Assembly (NCBI GenBank): GCA_036375275.1
Contig: DASUSF010000237.1
Location: forward strand, 1-6,096
DNA from: DASUSF01 sp036375275
GTDB taxonomy: Bacteria; Pseudomonadota; Alphaproteobacteria; Geminicoccales; Geminicoccaceae
Direction: 5' to 3'
Length of the DNA: 6,096 bases
A program made the position numbers and the translations under genes. Positions 1 through 5,902 of the stretch are shown piece by piece (position 1 is the stretch's first letter; each line of letters opens with the position of its first letter). Below the pieces are notes generated by a model. The model saw only the letters and a program-made list of their open reading frames with translations. It was not told the origin of the DNA and searched no databases.

Positions 1-1
1 C

Positions 2-379
2 GATCACCTGGAGGTCTGGCTCGACGGCGGCCACAACCCGGCCGCTGGCAGGGTGCTGGCCGAGAGCCTCGCCGACGACCCGCGGGACCTCCATCTCGTG
101 GTCGGGATGCTCAGGACCAAGGACGCGCAGGGGTTCATCGCCCCGCTCGGCCGGATCGCGTCCTCGCTGACCGCAGTGCCGGTGCCGGACGAGCCGGCGA
201 GCCGGCCCGCCGCCGAGATCGCGCGCGAAGCCCGTCGCCTCGGACTGAACGCCTCGGTCGCGCCCGACGTCGGCGCGGCGCTCCGGGCGATCGGCGCCCG
301 GGCCGCCCCCGGCGCGCGGGTCCTGATCTGCGGCTCGCTCTACCTCGCGGGCGCGGTGCTCAGGGAAAACGTCGTCTGA
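2..379 (+). CDS. folC: FolC, dihydrofolate/folylpolyglutamate synthase, C-terminal fragment (5' end outside window)
   Basis: This is the last 125 codons of a bifunctional dihydrofolate synthase/folylpolyglutamate synthase, the cytoplasmic ATP-dependent enzyme that joins glutamate to dihydropteroate and extends the glutamate tail of folates. The reading frame is open from base 2, so the gene starts upstream and the GTG at 53 is not a real start. The visible part is the Mur-ligase-type C-terminal domain. It begins with the family signature LDGGHNP (about residues 7-13 of the fragment), continues with a VVGMLRTKDAQG segment that matches the usual 'GxxxDKD' region, and ends with the typical ICGSLYLAGAVL strand and helix. 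It ends in TGA at 377-379. The next gene starts 22 bp downstream on the same strand, so the two may be co-transcribed. The family call is confident. The full length and N-terminal P-loop domain cannot be seen. Confidence 0.93.
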   Translation, partial: DHLEVWLDGGHNPAAGRVLAESLADDPRDLHLVVGMLRTKDAQGFIAPLGRIASSLTAVPVPDEPASRPAAEIAREARRLGLNASVAPDVGAALRAIGARAAPGARVLICGSLYLAGAVLRENVV

Positions 380-390
380 ACCGGAAGGGC

Positions 391-396
391 AGGAGA
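391..396 (+). promoter_or_regulatory. Ribosome binding site of the YqgE/AlgH gene
   Basis: AGGAGA lies 5 nt before the ATG at 402. It fixes that start over a second in-frame ATG at 414, which has no comparable purine run in front of it. Either start would keep the hydrophobic N-terminus. Confidence 0.6.
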
Positions 397-401
397 GGTC
401 G

Positions 402-1025
402 ATGATCGCTCGGATGGTCCGCGGGCTCGGGTTGCTCGCCGCGCTCGCCGCTGCGGCCGCAGCGACGGCCGCCGCGCCGGTCGACGAGGGCCCGGACCAG
501 CTCTGGCTCAAGGGACGGCTCCTGGTCGCGACCGGCGAGCTGGAGGATCCCAACTTCCAGAAGAGCGTGGTCTATCTGATCCAGCACAGCGCCGAGGGGG
601 CGATGGGCCTGATCGTCAACCGGCGCGTGGCGGTCGGGCCGCTGAACCGCCTGCTCGAAGGACTGGGCCACGACGTCCGCGGCCCCGACGCCCGCGAGAT
701 CGCCCTGTACGACGGCGGGCCGGTGTCGCGCGGGCGGGCTCTGCTCCTGCACAGCGACGACTACGAGAGCGCGGATACCGTGCGGCTCGGCGACGGGCTC
801 GCGCTGACCGTGCCGGACGCGGCGCTCGACGACATCGCGGCGGGGAAGGGGCCGGGCTCCAGCCTGCTGGTGCTCGGCCACGCCGGGTGGGCGCCGGGCC
901 AGCTCGAGCAGGAGATCGCCCAGGGCGCCTGGTACGTCGTCGATTCGGATCCGTCCCTGGTCCTCGACCCCGACGTCGCGCCGAAATGGCAGCGCGCGCT
1001 CGCCCGGCGCGGCGAGGATCTCTGA
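402..1025 (+). CDS. YqgE/AlgH family protein with predicted signal peptide
   Basis: The product is a 207-residue member of the YqgE/AlgH (DUF179) family, whose biochemical role is not established. Family features are clear: LLVATGELEDPNFQKSVV starting at residue 40, then EGAMGLIVNR (65-74), YDGGPV (103-108), LGHAGWAPGQLEQEI (158-172) and GAWYVV (175-180). Ordinary members are about 185-190 residues and begin almost directly with the 'FLIA' strand. This one has roughly 38 extra residues in front. These comprise arginines at 4 and 7, an Ala/Leu-rich hydrophobic stretch (9-22), and small residues around 21-25 suitable for signal peptidase I cleavage. I infer export to the periplasm; a membrane anchor is the alternative. 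The gene follows folC by 22 bp and a purine-rich ribosome binding site precedes it. It converges on the small minus-strand gene ending at 1081. The family call is sure; the location is a prediction. Confidence 0.9.
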   Translation: MIARMVRGLGLLAALAAAAAATAAAPVDEGPDQLWLKGRLLVATGELEDPNFQKSVVYLIQHSAEGAMGLIVNRRVAVGPLNRLLEGLGHDVRGPDAREIALYDGGPVSRGRALLLHSDDYESADTVRLGDGLALTVPDAALDDIAAGKGPGSSLLVLGHAGWAPGQLEQEIAQGAWYVVDSDPSLVLDPDVAPKWQRALARRGEDL

Positions 1026-1080
1026 GCGCAGGGCGTCCAAGCGCCAGGACCGCTCGGCAAGCCGCCGGGCCCGACCGTCC

Positions 1081-1263
1081 TCAGCCGGTGCCAGCGTCCT
1101 CCGGATCGCGCGCCGGCGGCTCGGCCGGTTGCTCCGCGGCGTCCGGCGCGTCCACCTTGTCCGCCTTCTTGGCGGCCTTGGCCTCGGCGCGAGCGGCCTT
1201 CTTCGCGGACTTGATGCGTTCGCGCTCGTGGCGCTCGAAGCGGTAATTGGGTTTCCGGGCCAT
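1081..1263 (-). CDS. Small basic conserved hypothetical protein (60 aa, N-terminal ARKPNY motif)
   Basis: This is a 60-residue protein of unknown function. It starts MARKPNYRFERHERER and continues with a very basic Lys/Ala/Glu segment (residues 17-36, KKAARAEAKAAKKADK-like), then a Pro/Ala/Glu-rich acidic tail. From memory, short alphaproteobacterial proteins with the same M-[AS]-RKPNY-x-FER opening and a variable lysine-rich tail are common and annotated only as hypothetical, which supports a real gene. There is no signal peptide, membrane segment or catalytic motif. The charge pattern suggests a helical or disordered protein that may bind nucleic acid or ribosomes, but this is conjecture. 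A perfect AAGGAGG is located immediately upstream (1267-1273), though only 3 nt from the ATG, which is tight. The gene lies downstream of, and on the same strand as, the oxidoreductase at 1390-2523, 126 bp away, and converges with the YqgE gene. Confidence 0.75.
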   Translation of the reverse strand: MARKPNYRFERHERERIKSAKKAARAEAKAAKKADKVDAPDAAEQPAEPPARDPEDAGTG

Positions 1264-1266
1264 GAT

Positions 1267-1273
1267 CCTCCTT
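1267..1273 (-). promoter_or_regulatory. Strong Shine-Dalgarno of the small basic protein
   Basis: Read on the minus strand this is AAGGAGG, a full anti-SD match, followed by ATC and the ATG at 1263. The 3-nt spacer is shorter than usual. The RKPNY motif right after the start nevertheless argues for this start codon. A perfect GATCG-CA-CGATC inverted repeat (1276-1287) lies just upstream. Confidence 0.6.
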
Positions 1274-1315
1274 GAGATCGCACGATCGGCCTGTCGATGT
1301 TGCCCCGAAGGTACC

Positions 1316-1339
1316 GGAGCCGGGGGCGGGAGTCGAACC
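1316..1339 (-). other. tRNA 3'-end-like sequence (T-loop plus acceptor-like tail), no full tRNA
   Basis: On the minus strand these 24 bases contain GGTTCGACTCCCGCC followed by CCCGGCTCC. They look like a tRNA T-loop (TTCGACT, fitting the TTCRANY consensus) with the 3' strand of T-stem and acceptor stem. From memory the stretch resembles the 3' end of GC-rich bacterial tRNA-Leu genes, differing at a few positions. A complete tRNA is not present. The 5' strand of the T-stem (CGAGG) pairs with the 3' strand (CCCGC) at only two positions, and no D-arm, anticodon arm or matching 5' acceptor strand can be found upstream. It could be the remnant of an integration (att) site or tRNA decay, or chance in GC-rich DNA. 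Confidence 0.3.
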
Positions 1340-1351
1340 TCGCGCCAGTCC

Positions 1352-1369
1352 GTCCTTCGCCAGAAGGGC
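1352..1369 (-). terminator. Possible hairpin terminator downstream of the oxidoreductase gene
   Basis: On the minus strand GCCCTTC-TGGC-GAAGGAC forms a 7-bp stem (one G-T pair) with a 4-nt loop, starting 20 nt after the TGA at 1390-1392. There is no T-run after it, so it may act only as an RNA 3'-end stabiliser or be Rho-dependent. It would separate the oxidoreductase from the small gene downstream. Confidence 0.3.
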
Positions 1370-1389
1370 CGCGGGGCAGCGGGTCGCCG

Positions 1390-2523
1390 TCAGAGCGCGT
1401 CCGGGCGCACCCACCGGCCCTCGGCGGCCGAGAGCTGGATCGCCTCGATCACCTGCGCGATCTCGAGGCCGGCCCGGAAGTCCGGGTCGATCGGGGTCCC
1501 GTCCCGGATGCCGTCGAGCAGCGCCTTGACCTCGATCGTCTTCAGGTCGTTGAAGCCGAGCCCGTGGCCCGGCGCCGGGCAGAAGCAGGCGTAGTGCGGA
1601 TGGTCGGGGCCCATCAGGATGGTCTTGAAGCCGTGGAGCCGGCGGGGCCCGCCGCCCTGGAACAGACGTATCTCGTTCATCCGCTCCTGATCGAACAGGA
1701 TCGCGCCCCGGGTCCCGGTGATCTCGAACGTCAGGCCCATCTTCCGGCCCTGGGCGAGCCAGCTCGTCTCGAGGGTGCCGCTGGCGCCGTTCTCGAACCG
1801 GAGCAGCGCCTGCGCCTGGTCGTCGACGTCGACCGGCAGCCGGCGCCCCGGCTCCCGGGGGTCGGGGCGCTCGGCGATGACCGTCTGGGTGGCCCCCATC
1901 ACCTCCTCGATCCCGCCGACCAGGTGACGGGCCAGCGAGACGACGTGCGAGCCCATGTCGCCGAGCGCACCACCCCCGGCGGTCGCGCGGGTGAGACGCC
2001 ATGTCCGCGGCGCCGCGGGATCGGCCAGAAAATCCTCGAAGTGGGCGCCGCGGAAGTGGATCACGTCACCGATCCCGCCGCTTCGGATCACCTCGCGCGC
2101 GAGGCCGACGGCGGGGCTCCGGAGGTAGTTGTAGCCGACCAGGGTCTTCACCCCGGCCCGCTCCGCCGCCTCCGCCATGGTGCGCGCGCCGGCCGCGTCG
2201 AGGGCCAGCGGCTTCTCGCAGTAGACGTGCTTGCCGACCGCCATCGCGGCGAGCGCCATCTCCTGGTGCAGGAAATTCGGCGTCGTGATCGCGACGATCA
2301 GGACGTCCGGGTCCTCGATCAGGTCCTCGAACCGGGTGCTCCAGCGCTCGAAGTCGAAGGCGCGGGCGAAGGCTTCGGTGACCGCCGGATCGACGTCGAC
2401 CAGGCGGCGGAGCCGGACCCGGAGGGTGTCCGGGAAGGTCGCGCGCACCGCCTGGAAGGCGAGGGCGTGACACTTCCCCATGAAGCCCGTGCCGACCAGG
2501 CCGACGCCGGTTCGCTGGTCCAT
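1390..2523 (-). CDS. Gfo/Idh/MocA family NAD(P)-dependent oxidoreductase
   Basis: A 377-residue cytoplasmic dehydrogenase of the Gfo/Idh/MocA family, which oxidises or reduces sugars, inositols and related polyols. The N-terminal Rossmann domain shows GTGFMG (11-16) for dinucleotide binding, and strand-end TTPNFLHQEMA near 80-90. The family EKP motif is at 103-105, with catalytic Lys104. The C-terminal domain holds GGGALGDMGSHVVSLA, giving Asp189 and His193 at the D-x3-H spacing of inositol dehydrogenases. The expected Lys-Asp-His set is therefore intact. The length is normal for the family. I start the gene at the ATG 2521-2523: GGGAG sits 6 nt upstream and the Rossmann motif follows at the usual distance. 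An upstream in-frame extension to 2682 is arginine-rich, lacks family sequence and covers the intergenic region. The gene is divergent from a sugar ABC operon, implying a joint catabolic role. The substrate is unknown; inositol or a derivative is a guess. Confidence 0.9.
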   Translation of the reverse strand: MDQRTGVGLVGTGFMGKCHALAFQAVRATFPDTLRVRLRRLVDVDPAVTEAFARAFDFERWSTRFEDLIEDPDVLIVAITTPNFLHQEMALAAMAVGKHVYCEKPLALDAAGARTMAEAAERAGVKTLVGYNYLRSPAVGLAREVIRSGGIGDVIHFRGAHFEDFLADPAAPRTWRLTRATAGGGALGDMGSHVVSLARHLVGGIEEVMGATQTVIAERPDPREPGRRLPVDVDDQAQALLRFENGASGTLETSWLAQGRKMGLTFEITGTRGAILFDQERMNEIRLFQGGGPRRLHGFKTILMGPDHPHYACFCPAPGHGLGFNDLKTIEVKALLDGIRDGTPIDPDFRAGLEIAQVIEAIQLSAAEGRWVRPDAL

Positions 2524-2635
2524 CATCCGCTCCCGCAGCCGTGCCCCGCATGCTCCGCAGCGGAACGAAGCCCGCCCTCGCGTCGCCGGTCCGGCACGGC
2601 GCGCCGCCACCCGCAGGGGCCGTCGATCGTCGTTC

Positions 2636-2664
2636 TTGGCATCGACCTTCCGGAGGGCTAACCG
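2636..2664 (+). promoter_or_regulatory. Tentative promoter of the sugar ABC operon
   Basis: TTGGCA (2636-2641) matches the sigma-70-type -35 hexamer at five of six positions. Seventeen bases later comes TAACCG (2659-2664), a poor -10. Weak -10 boxes are common in GC-rich alphaproteobacteria, but this remains a guess. The transcript would have a leader of about 30 nt. Confidence 0.25.
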
Positions 2665-2688
2665 TAGATCAGAGGCAACCAAGGATCA

Positions 2689-2693
2689 GGGAG
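2689..2693 (+). promoter_or_regulatory. Ribosome binding site supporting the GTG start of the binding protein
   Basis: GGGAG with a 7-nt spacer precedes the GTG at 2701. The next residues (MKNRLVK followed by an alanine-rich core) form a normal signal peptide, so GTG is the true start. Confidence 0.6.
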
Positions 2694-2700
2694 TAGCGGC

Positions 2701-3642
2701 GTGAAGAACCGTCTCGTCAAGGCCGCCGTCGCGGCTGCCGCGCTGGGCTTCGCCGGCGGCGCGTTCGCTCAGGACGACATGCGGATCGTCGTGGTGACCC
2801 ACGGCCAGGCCTCGGACCCGTTCTGGTCGGTGGTCAAGAACGGGGTCGATCAGGCGGCCGAGGATCTCGGCGTCACGGTGGAGTACCGGGCCCCGAACAC
2901 CTTCAACATGATCGAGATGAGCCAGCTGATCGAGGCCGCGGTGGCGTCGCAGCCGGATGGCCTCGTGGTCTCGATCCCCGACGCCGCCGCGCTTCGGGAC
3001 GCGATCCAGAACGCGGTCGCCTACGGCATTCCCGTGGTGTCGATGAACTCCGGCTCGGACGTCCGCGAGGAGCTCGGCGTCGCGGTCCACGTCGGCCAGA
3101 CCGAGTACGAGGCCGGCGAAGGCGGCGGCAAGCGCATGGCGGAGGCCGGCGTCACCGACGCGATCTGCGTCAACCAGGAAGTCGGCAACGTCGCCCTCGA
3201 CCTCCGCTGCGAGGGCTTCCAGGCCGGCCTCGGCGAAGATGCCAACGTCGAGGTGATCTCGGTCAGCATGGACCCGACCGAGATCCGGAACGCGGTCGCG
3301 GCCGCGCTCAACAACAACCCCGACCTCGGCGGCGTGCTGACCCTGGGTCCGGTCGCGGCGGACCCGGCCATGCAGGCGCTCGAGCAGGCCGGCAGGCTCG
3401 GCGAGATCCAGTTCGGCACCTTCGACCTCTCGCCGGACGTCCTGCAGGCGATCGCGGACGGCAAGATGAGCTTCGCGATCGACCAGCAGCAGTTCATGCA
3501 GGGCTATCTGCCGATCGTGATCCTCGACCTGCACAACCGCTACGGCCTGATGCCGGCCGGCACGGTGATGACCGGCCCCGGCTTCGTCACCCAGGAGAAC
3601 GCCGAGCAGGTGATCGAGCTGAGCAAGCAGGGGATCCGTTAG
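2701..3642 (+). CDS. Sugar ABC transporter periplasmic substrate-binding protein (Peripla_BP_4/RbsB-like)
   Basis: A 313-residue exported binding protein that captures a sugar or polyol in the periplasm and delivers it to the permease encoded next. Residues 1-23 form a signal peptide (basic KNRLVK, Ala-rich core, AFA before Gln24), with likely cleavage at 23/24. It has no lipobox cysteine, so it should be soluble. The mature part follows the ribose/galactose-type two-lobe fold. It opens with MRIVVVTHGQASDPFW (27-42), where Phe41/Trp42 are good candidates for stacking on the sugar ring. It continues with DGLVVSIPD (87-94), GIPVVSMNSG (109-118), VGQTEYEAG (131-139) and the late SFAIDQQQFMQGY (257-269), which is the hinge and binding-site region of this family. 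The start codon is GTG, with GGGAG 7 nt before it. It is the first gene of a three-gene operon. A strong hairpin right after its stop codon may favour its expression. The ligand cannot be read from sequence. Confidence 0.92.
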   Translation: MKNRLVKAAVAAAALGFAGGAFAQDDMRIVVVTHGQASDPFWSVVKNGVDQAAEDLGVTVEYRAPNTFNMIEMSQLIEAAVASQPDGLVVSIPDAAALRDAIQNAVAYGIPVVSMNSGSDVREELGVAVHVGQTEYEAGEGGGKRMAEAGVTDAICVNQEVGNVALDLRCEGFQAGLGEDANVEVISVSMDPTEIRNAVAAALNNNPDLGGVLTLGPVAADPAMQALEQAGRLGEIQFGTFDLSPDVLQAIADGKMSFAIDQQQFMQGYLPIVILDLHNRYGLMPAGTVMTGPGFVTQENAEQVIELSKQGIR

Positions 3643-3648
3643 CCGCCG

Positions 3649-3677
3649 GCGGAGGCGGAGTTCCGCTCCGCTTCCGC
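3649..3677 (+). repeat. Intercistronic hairpin between binding protein and permease genes
   Basis: GCGGAGGCGGAG (3649-3660) pairs with CTCCGCTTCCGC (3666-3677) across a 5-nt TTCCG loop, giving a 12-bp stem with a single G-T pair, 6 nt after the binding-protein stop codon. No T-run follows, so full termination is unlikely. In sugar ABC operons such hairpins commonly stabilise the upstream binding-protein mRNA or attenuate read-through, so that more binding protein than permease is made. That role is inferred here. Confidence 0.6.
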
Positions 3678-3732
3678 AGCATCTCGAAAGGCGCCGGCCG
3701 CGACGCCGGCCGCCGGCGGGTGGAGACGAACG

Positions 3733-4836
3733 ATGGCAACCCAGGCAGCGCGCGCCGACGAGCGCATCGCACAGCAGCCCTGGTTCCGGAAGGCGATGGG
3801 GCGTCCGGAGCTCGGCGCGGTCGCGGGCGCGATCCTGGTGTTCCTGTTCTTCGCGATCGCGGCCGGCGGCACCGGCATGTTCTCGGCGCTCGGCATCGTC
3901 AACTTCCTGGAAGTGTCGGCGCAGCTCGGGATCATCGCGGTCGCGGCCTGCATGCTGATGATCGCGGGCGAGTTCGACCTCTCGATCGGCTCGATGATCG
4001 GCGCCGCCGGGGTGATCATCGCGATCCCGGCCGTGACCTGGGGCTGGCCGCTCTGGCTCTGCATCCTGCTCGCGTTCGCGGTCGCCTGCCTGGTCGGCTA
4101 CGTCAACGGCCTGATCGTGATCCGGACGGGGCTGCCGTCGTTCATCGTGACCCTCGCCGGCCTGTTCATCCTCCGCGGCCTGACCATCGGCTTCACCCGC
4201 CTGATCACCGGGCGCACCCAGGTCTCGGGCCTCTCGCCCGCGATCGAGGCCGACTGGCTGGCGCCGCTGTTCGCCGGCGAGGTCGGCTACCCGCTCTTCA
4301 AGGCCATGGCCGGCGCCGGCCTCATCATCGCCCGGCCCGACGGCGAGCCGCTCGTCTCCGGCATCCCGATGTCGATCGTCTGGTGGCTGGTGCTGACCGC
4401 GGTGTGCGCCTGGATCCTGCTCCGGACCCGGGTCGGCAACTGGATCTTCGCGTCCGGCGGCGATCCGGTCGCGGCCCGGAACGTCGGCGTGCCGGTCACC
4501 CGGGTGAAGATCTCGCTGTTCATGTTCACCGCCTGCGCGGCGACCCTCTATGCCTGCGTCCAGGTGGTCGACCAGGGCTCGGCCGACGTGCTGCGCGGCA
4601 GCCTCAAGGAGTTCGAGGCGATCATCGCCGCCGTGATCGGCGGCACGCTCCTGACCGGCGGCTACGGCAGCGTGATCGGCGCCTCGTTCGGGGCGCTGAT
4701 CTTCGGCACGGTGCAGATGGGGATCTTCTACACCGGCGTGAACACCGACTGGTTCAAGGTCTTTCTCGGGGTCATGCTGCTGATCGCGGTGATCTTCAAC
4801 AACTACATCCGCCGCAAGGCGACCAGCTCGCGCTAG
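3733..4836 (+). CDS. Sugar ABC transporter permease (RbsC-type, BPD_transp_2 family)
   Basis: A 367-residue inner-membrane permease that forms the transport channel, presumably as a homodimer since only one permease gene is present. A charged cytoplasmic N-terminus (1-26) is followed by about ten hydrophobic segments, roughly 28-46, 56-78, 86-103, 107-130, 134-155, 213-231, 259-279, 293-309, 313-335 and 341-359. Family motifs include AGEFDLSIGSMIG (78-90), RTGLPSFIVTLAGLFILRG (131-149), the cytoplasmic coupling segment GNWIFASGGDPVAARNVGV (235-253) and AAVIGGTLLTGGYGS (299-313). The protein is longer than E. coli RbsC (about 320) because of the N-terminus and a loop at 160-212. As I recall, rhizobial homologues share that loop, so it is a subfamily trait and not an insertion. 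GGAG with a 7-nt spacer precedes the ATG. It lies 90 bp after the binding-protein gene and 29 bp before the ATPase gene. Confidence 0.92.
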   Translation: MATQAARADERIAQQPWFRKAMGRPELGAVAGAILVFLFFAIAAGGTGMFSALGIVNFLEVSAQLGIIAVAACMLMIAGEFDLSIGSMIGAAGVIIAIPAVTWGWPLWLCILLAFAVACLVGYVNGLIVIRTGLPSFIVTLAGLFILRGLTIGFTRLITGRTQVSGLSPAIEADWLAPLFAGEVGYPLFKAMAGAGLIIARPDGEPLVSGIPMSIVWWLVLTAVCAWILLRTRVGNWIFASGGDPVAARNVGVPVTRVKISLFMFTACAATLYACVQVVDQGSADVLRGSLKEFEAIIAAVIGGTLLTGGYGSVIGASFGALIFGTVQMGIFYTGVNTDWFKVFLGVMLLIAVIFNNYIRRKATSSR

Positions 4837-4853
4837 GTTCGGAGCCTGCTCCA

Positions 4854-4860
4854 GGGGAGG
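4854..4860 (+). promoter_or_regulatory. Ribosome binding site of the ATPase gene
   Basis: GGGGAGG with a 5-nt spacer to the ATG at 4866. An in-frame GTG at 4863 would leave only 2 nt, so ATG is preferred. Confidence 0.6.
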
Positions 4861-4865
4861 CGGTG

Positions 4866-5717
<852 letters not shown>

Positions 5718-5743
5718 GGCAGTGGCGCACTCCCGGACCCAGT

Positions 5744-5839
5744 CGTCATCGCCGGGCTCGCCCCGGCGATCCAGGGCGGCAGAGCGCCATGCGCCGGCGG
5801 CAGCGAACTCTGGATGCCGGATCGAGTCCGGGCATGACG
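5744..5839. repeat. 96-bp intergenic inverted repeat (REP/BIME-like palindromic element)
   Basis: The left arm (5744-5774, starting CGTCATCGCCGGG and ending CGATCCAG) is mirrored by the right arm (5810-5839, starting CTGGATGCCGG and ending GGCATGACG), separated by 35 bp. Each arm is itself a hairpin: CGCCGGG-CTCGC-CCCGGCG on the left and CCGGA-TCGAG-TCCGG on the right. From memory, CGTCAT...CCAG/CTGGAT...ATGACG elements of this build occur in many copies between genes in alphaproteobacteria. It lies 26 bp after the ABC operon in a gap between convergent genes and may act as a 3'-end or terminator structure for either transcript. Confidence 0.65.
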
Positions 5840-5880
5840 GGAGCACGGAATCCTTCTCTGTGTCCGGGCGCCGGGCCACG

Positions 5881-5897
5881 CGGCGGACGATCCGCCG
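5881..5897 (-). terminator. Hairpin just downstream of the minus-strand gene, possible terminator
   Basis: CGGCGGA-CGA-TCCGCCG is a perfect 7-bp stem with a 3-nt loop, beginning 5 nt beyond the minus-strand stop codon at 5903-5905. No T-tract follows on the minus strand, so intrinsic termination is uncertain. On the plus strand it could also stop read-through from the ABC operon. Confidence 0.4.
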
Positions 5898-5902
5898 GTC
5901 TC

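Larger units (their letters stand above)
2524..2700. promoter_or_regulatory. Divergent regulatory region between oxidoreductase and sugar transporter operon
   Basis: This 177-bp non-coding gap must hold the 5' ends of both divergent transcripts. It contains two perfect short palindromes, TCCGC-A-GCGGA (2554-2564) and GCCGG-T-CCGGC (2585-2595), that could be operator sites. There is also a possible -35 element TTGGCA (2636-2641). No LacI-type operator could be recognised and no regulator gene is in the window. Confidence 0.5.

Noticed and set aside
1024..1055. Nested short inverted repeats (GAGCG/CGCTC around GGCG/CGCC) after the YqgE stop codon
   Set aside because: The stems are only 4-5 bp with a large loop and no T-run, too weak to call a terminator.
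1301..1378. TGCCCCG/CGGGGCA pairing over 78 bases, which looks like a tRNA acceptor stem around the T-loop-like segment
   Set aside because: The T-loop lies far too distant from the supposed 3' acceptor strand, the T-stem does not pair, and no anticodon or D-arm fits. A 7-bp pairing is expected by chance in a GC-rich region of this size.
761..2661. Long open frames opposing or overlapping the YqgE and oxidoreductase genes (minus 761-2002, plus 1297-2661, minus 360-1283)
   Set aside because: All are low-complexity Arg/Pro/Ala/Gly-rich readings of the real genes in wrong frames, with no recognisable domain.
2524..2682. An N-terminal extension of 53 residues on the oxidoreductase
   Set aside because: It is Arg-rich, without family similarity and without a ribosome binding site I could support. 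The ATG at 2523 has a good GGGAG, and the Rossmann motif begins 10 residues later as expected.
2686..3534. A 282-codon minus-strand frame antisense to the binding-protein gene
   Set aside because: Its composition (many Arg, Asp, His, Val, Leu) is typical of antisense shadows in GC-rich DNA. The plus strand carries a complete binding protein with signal peptide.
3720..4865. A plus-strand frame open from 3720 through to 5717 that would fuse about 380 extra residues to the ATPase
   Set aside because: The front part is an Arg/Pro/Gly-rich shadow of the real permease in another frame. The permease has clear membrane segments and motifs, and the ATPase has its own ribosome binding site and ATG at 4866.
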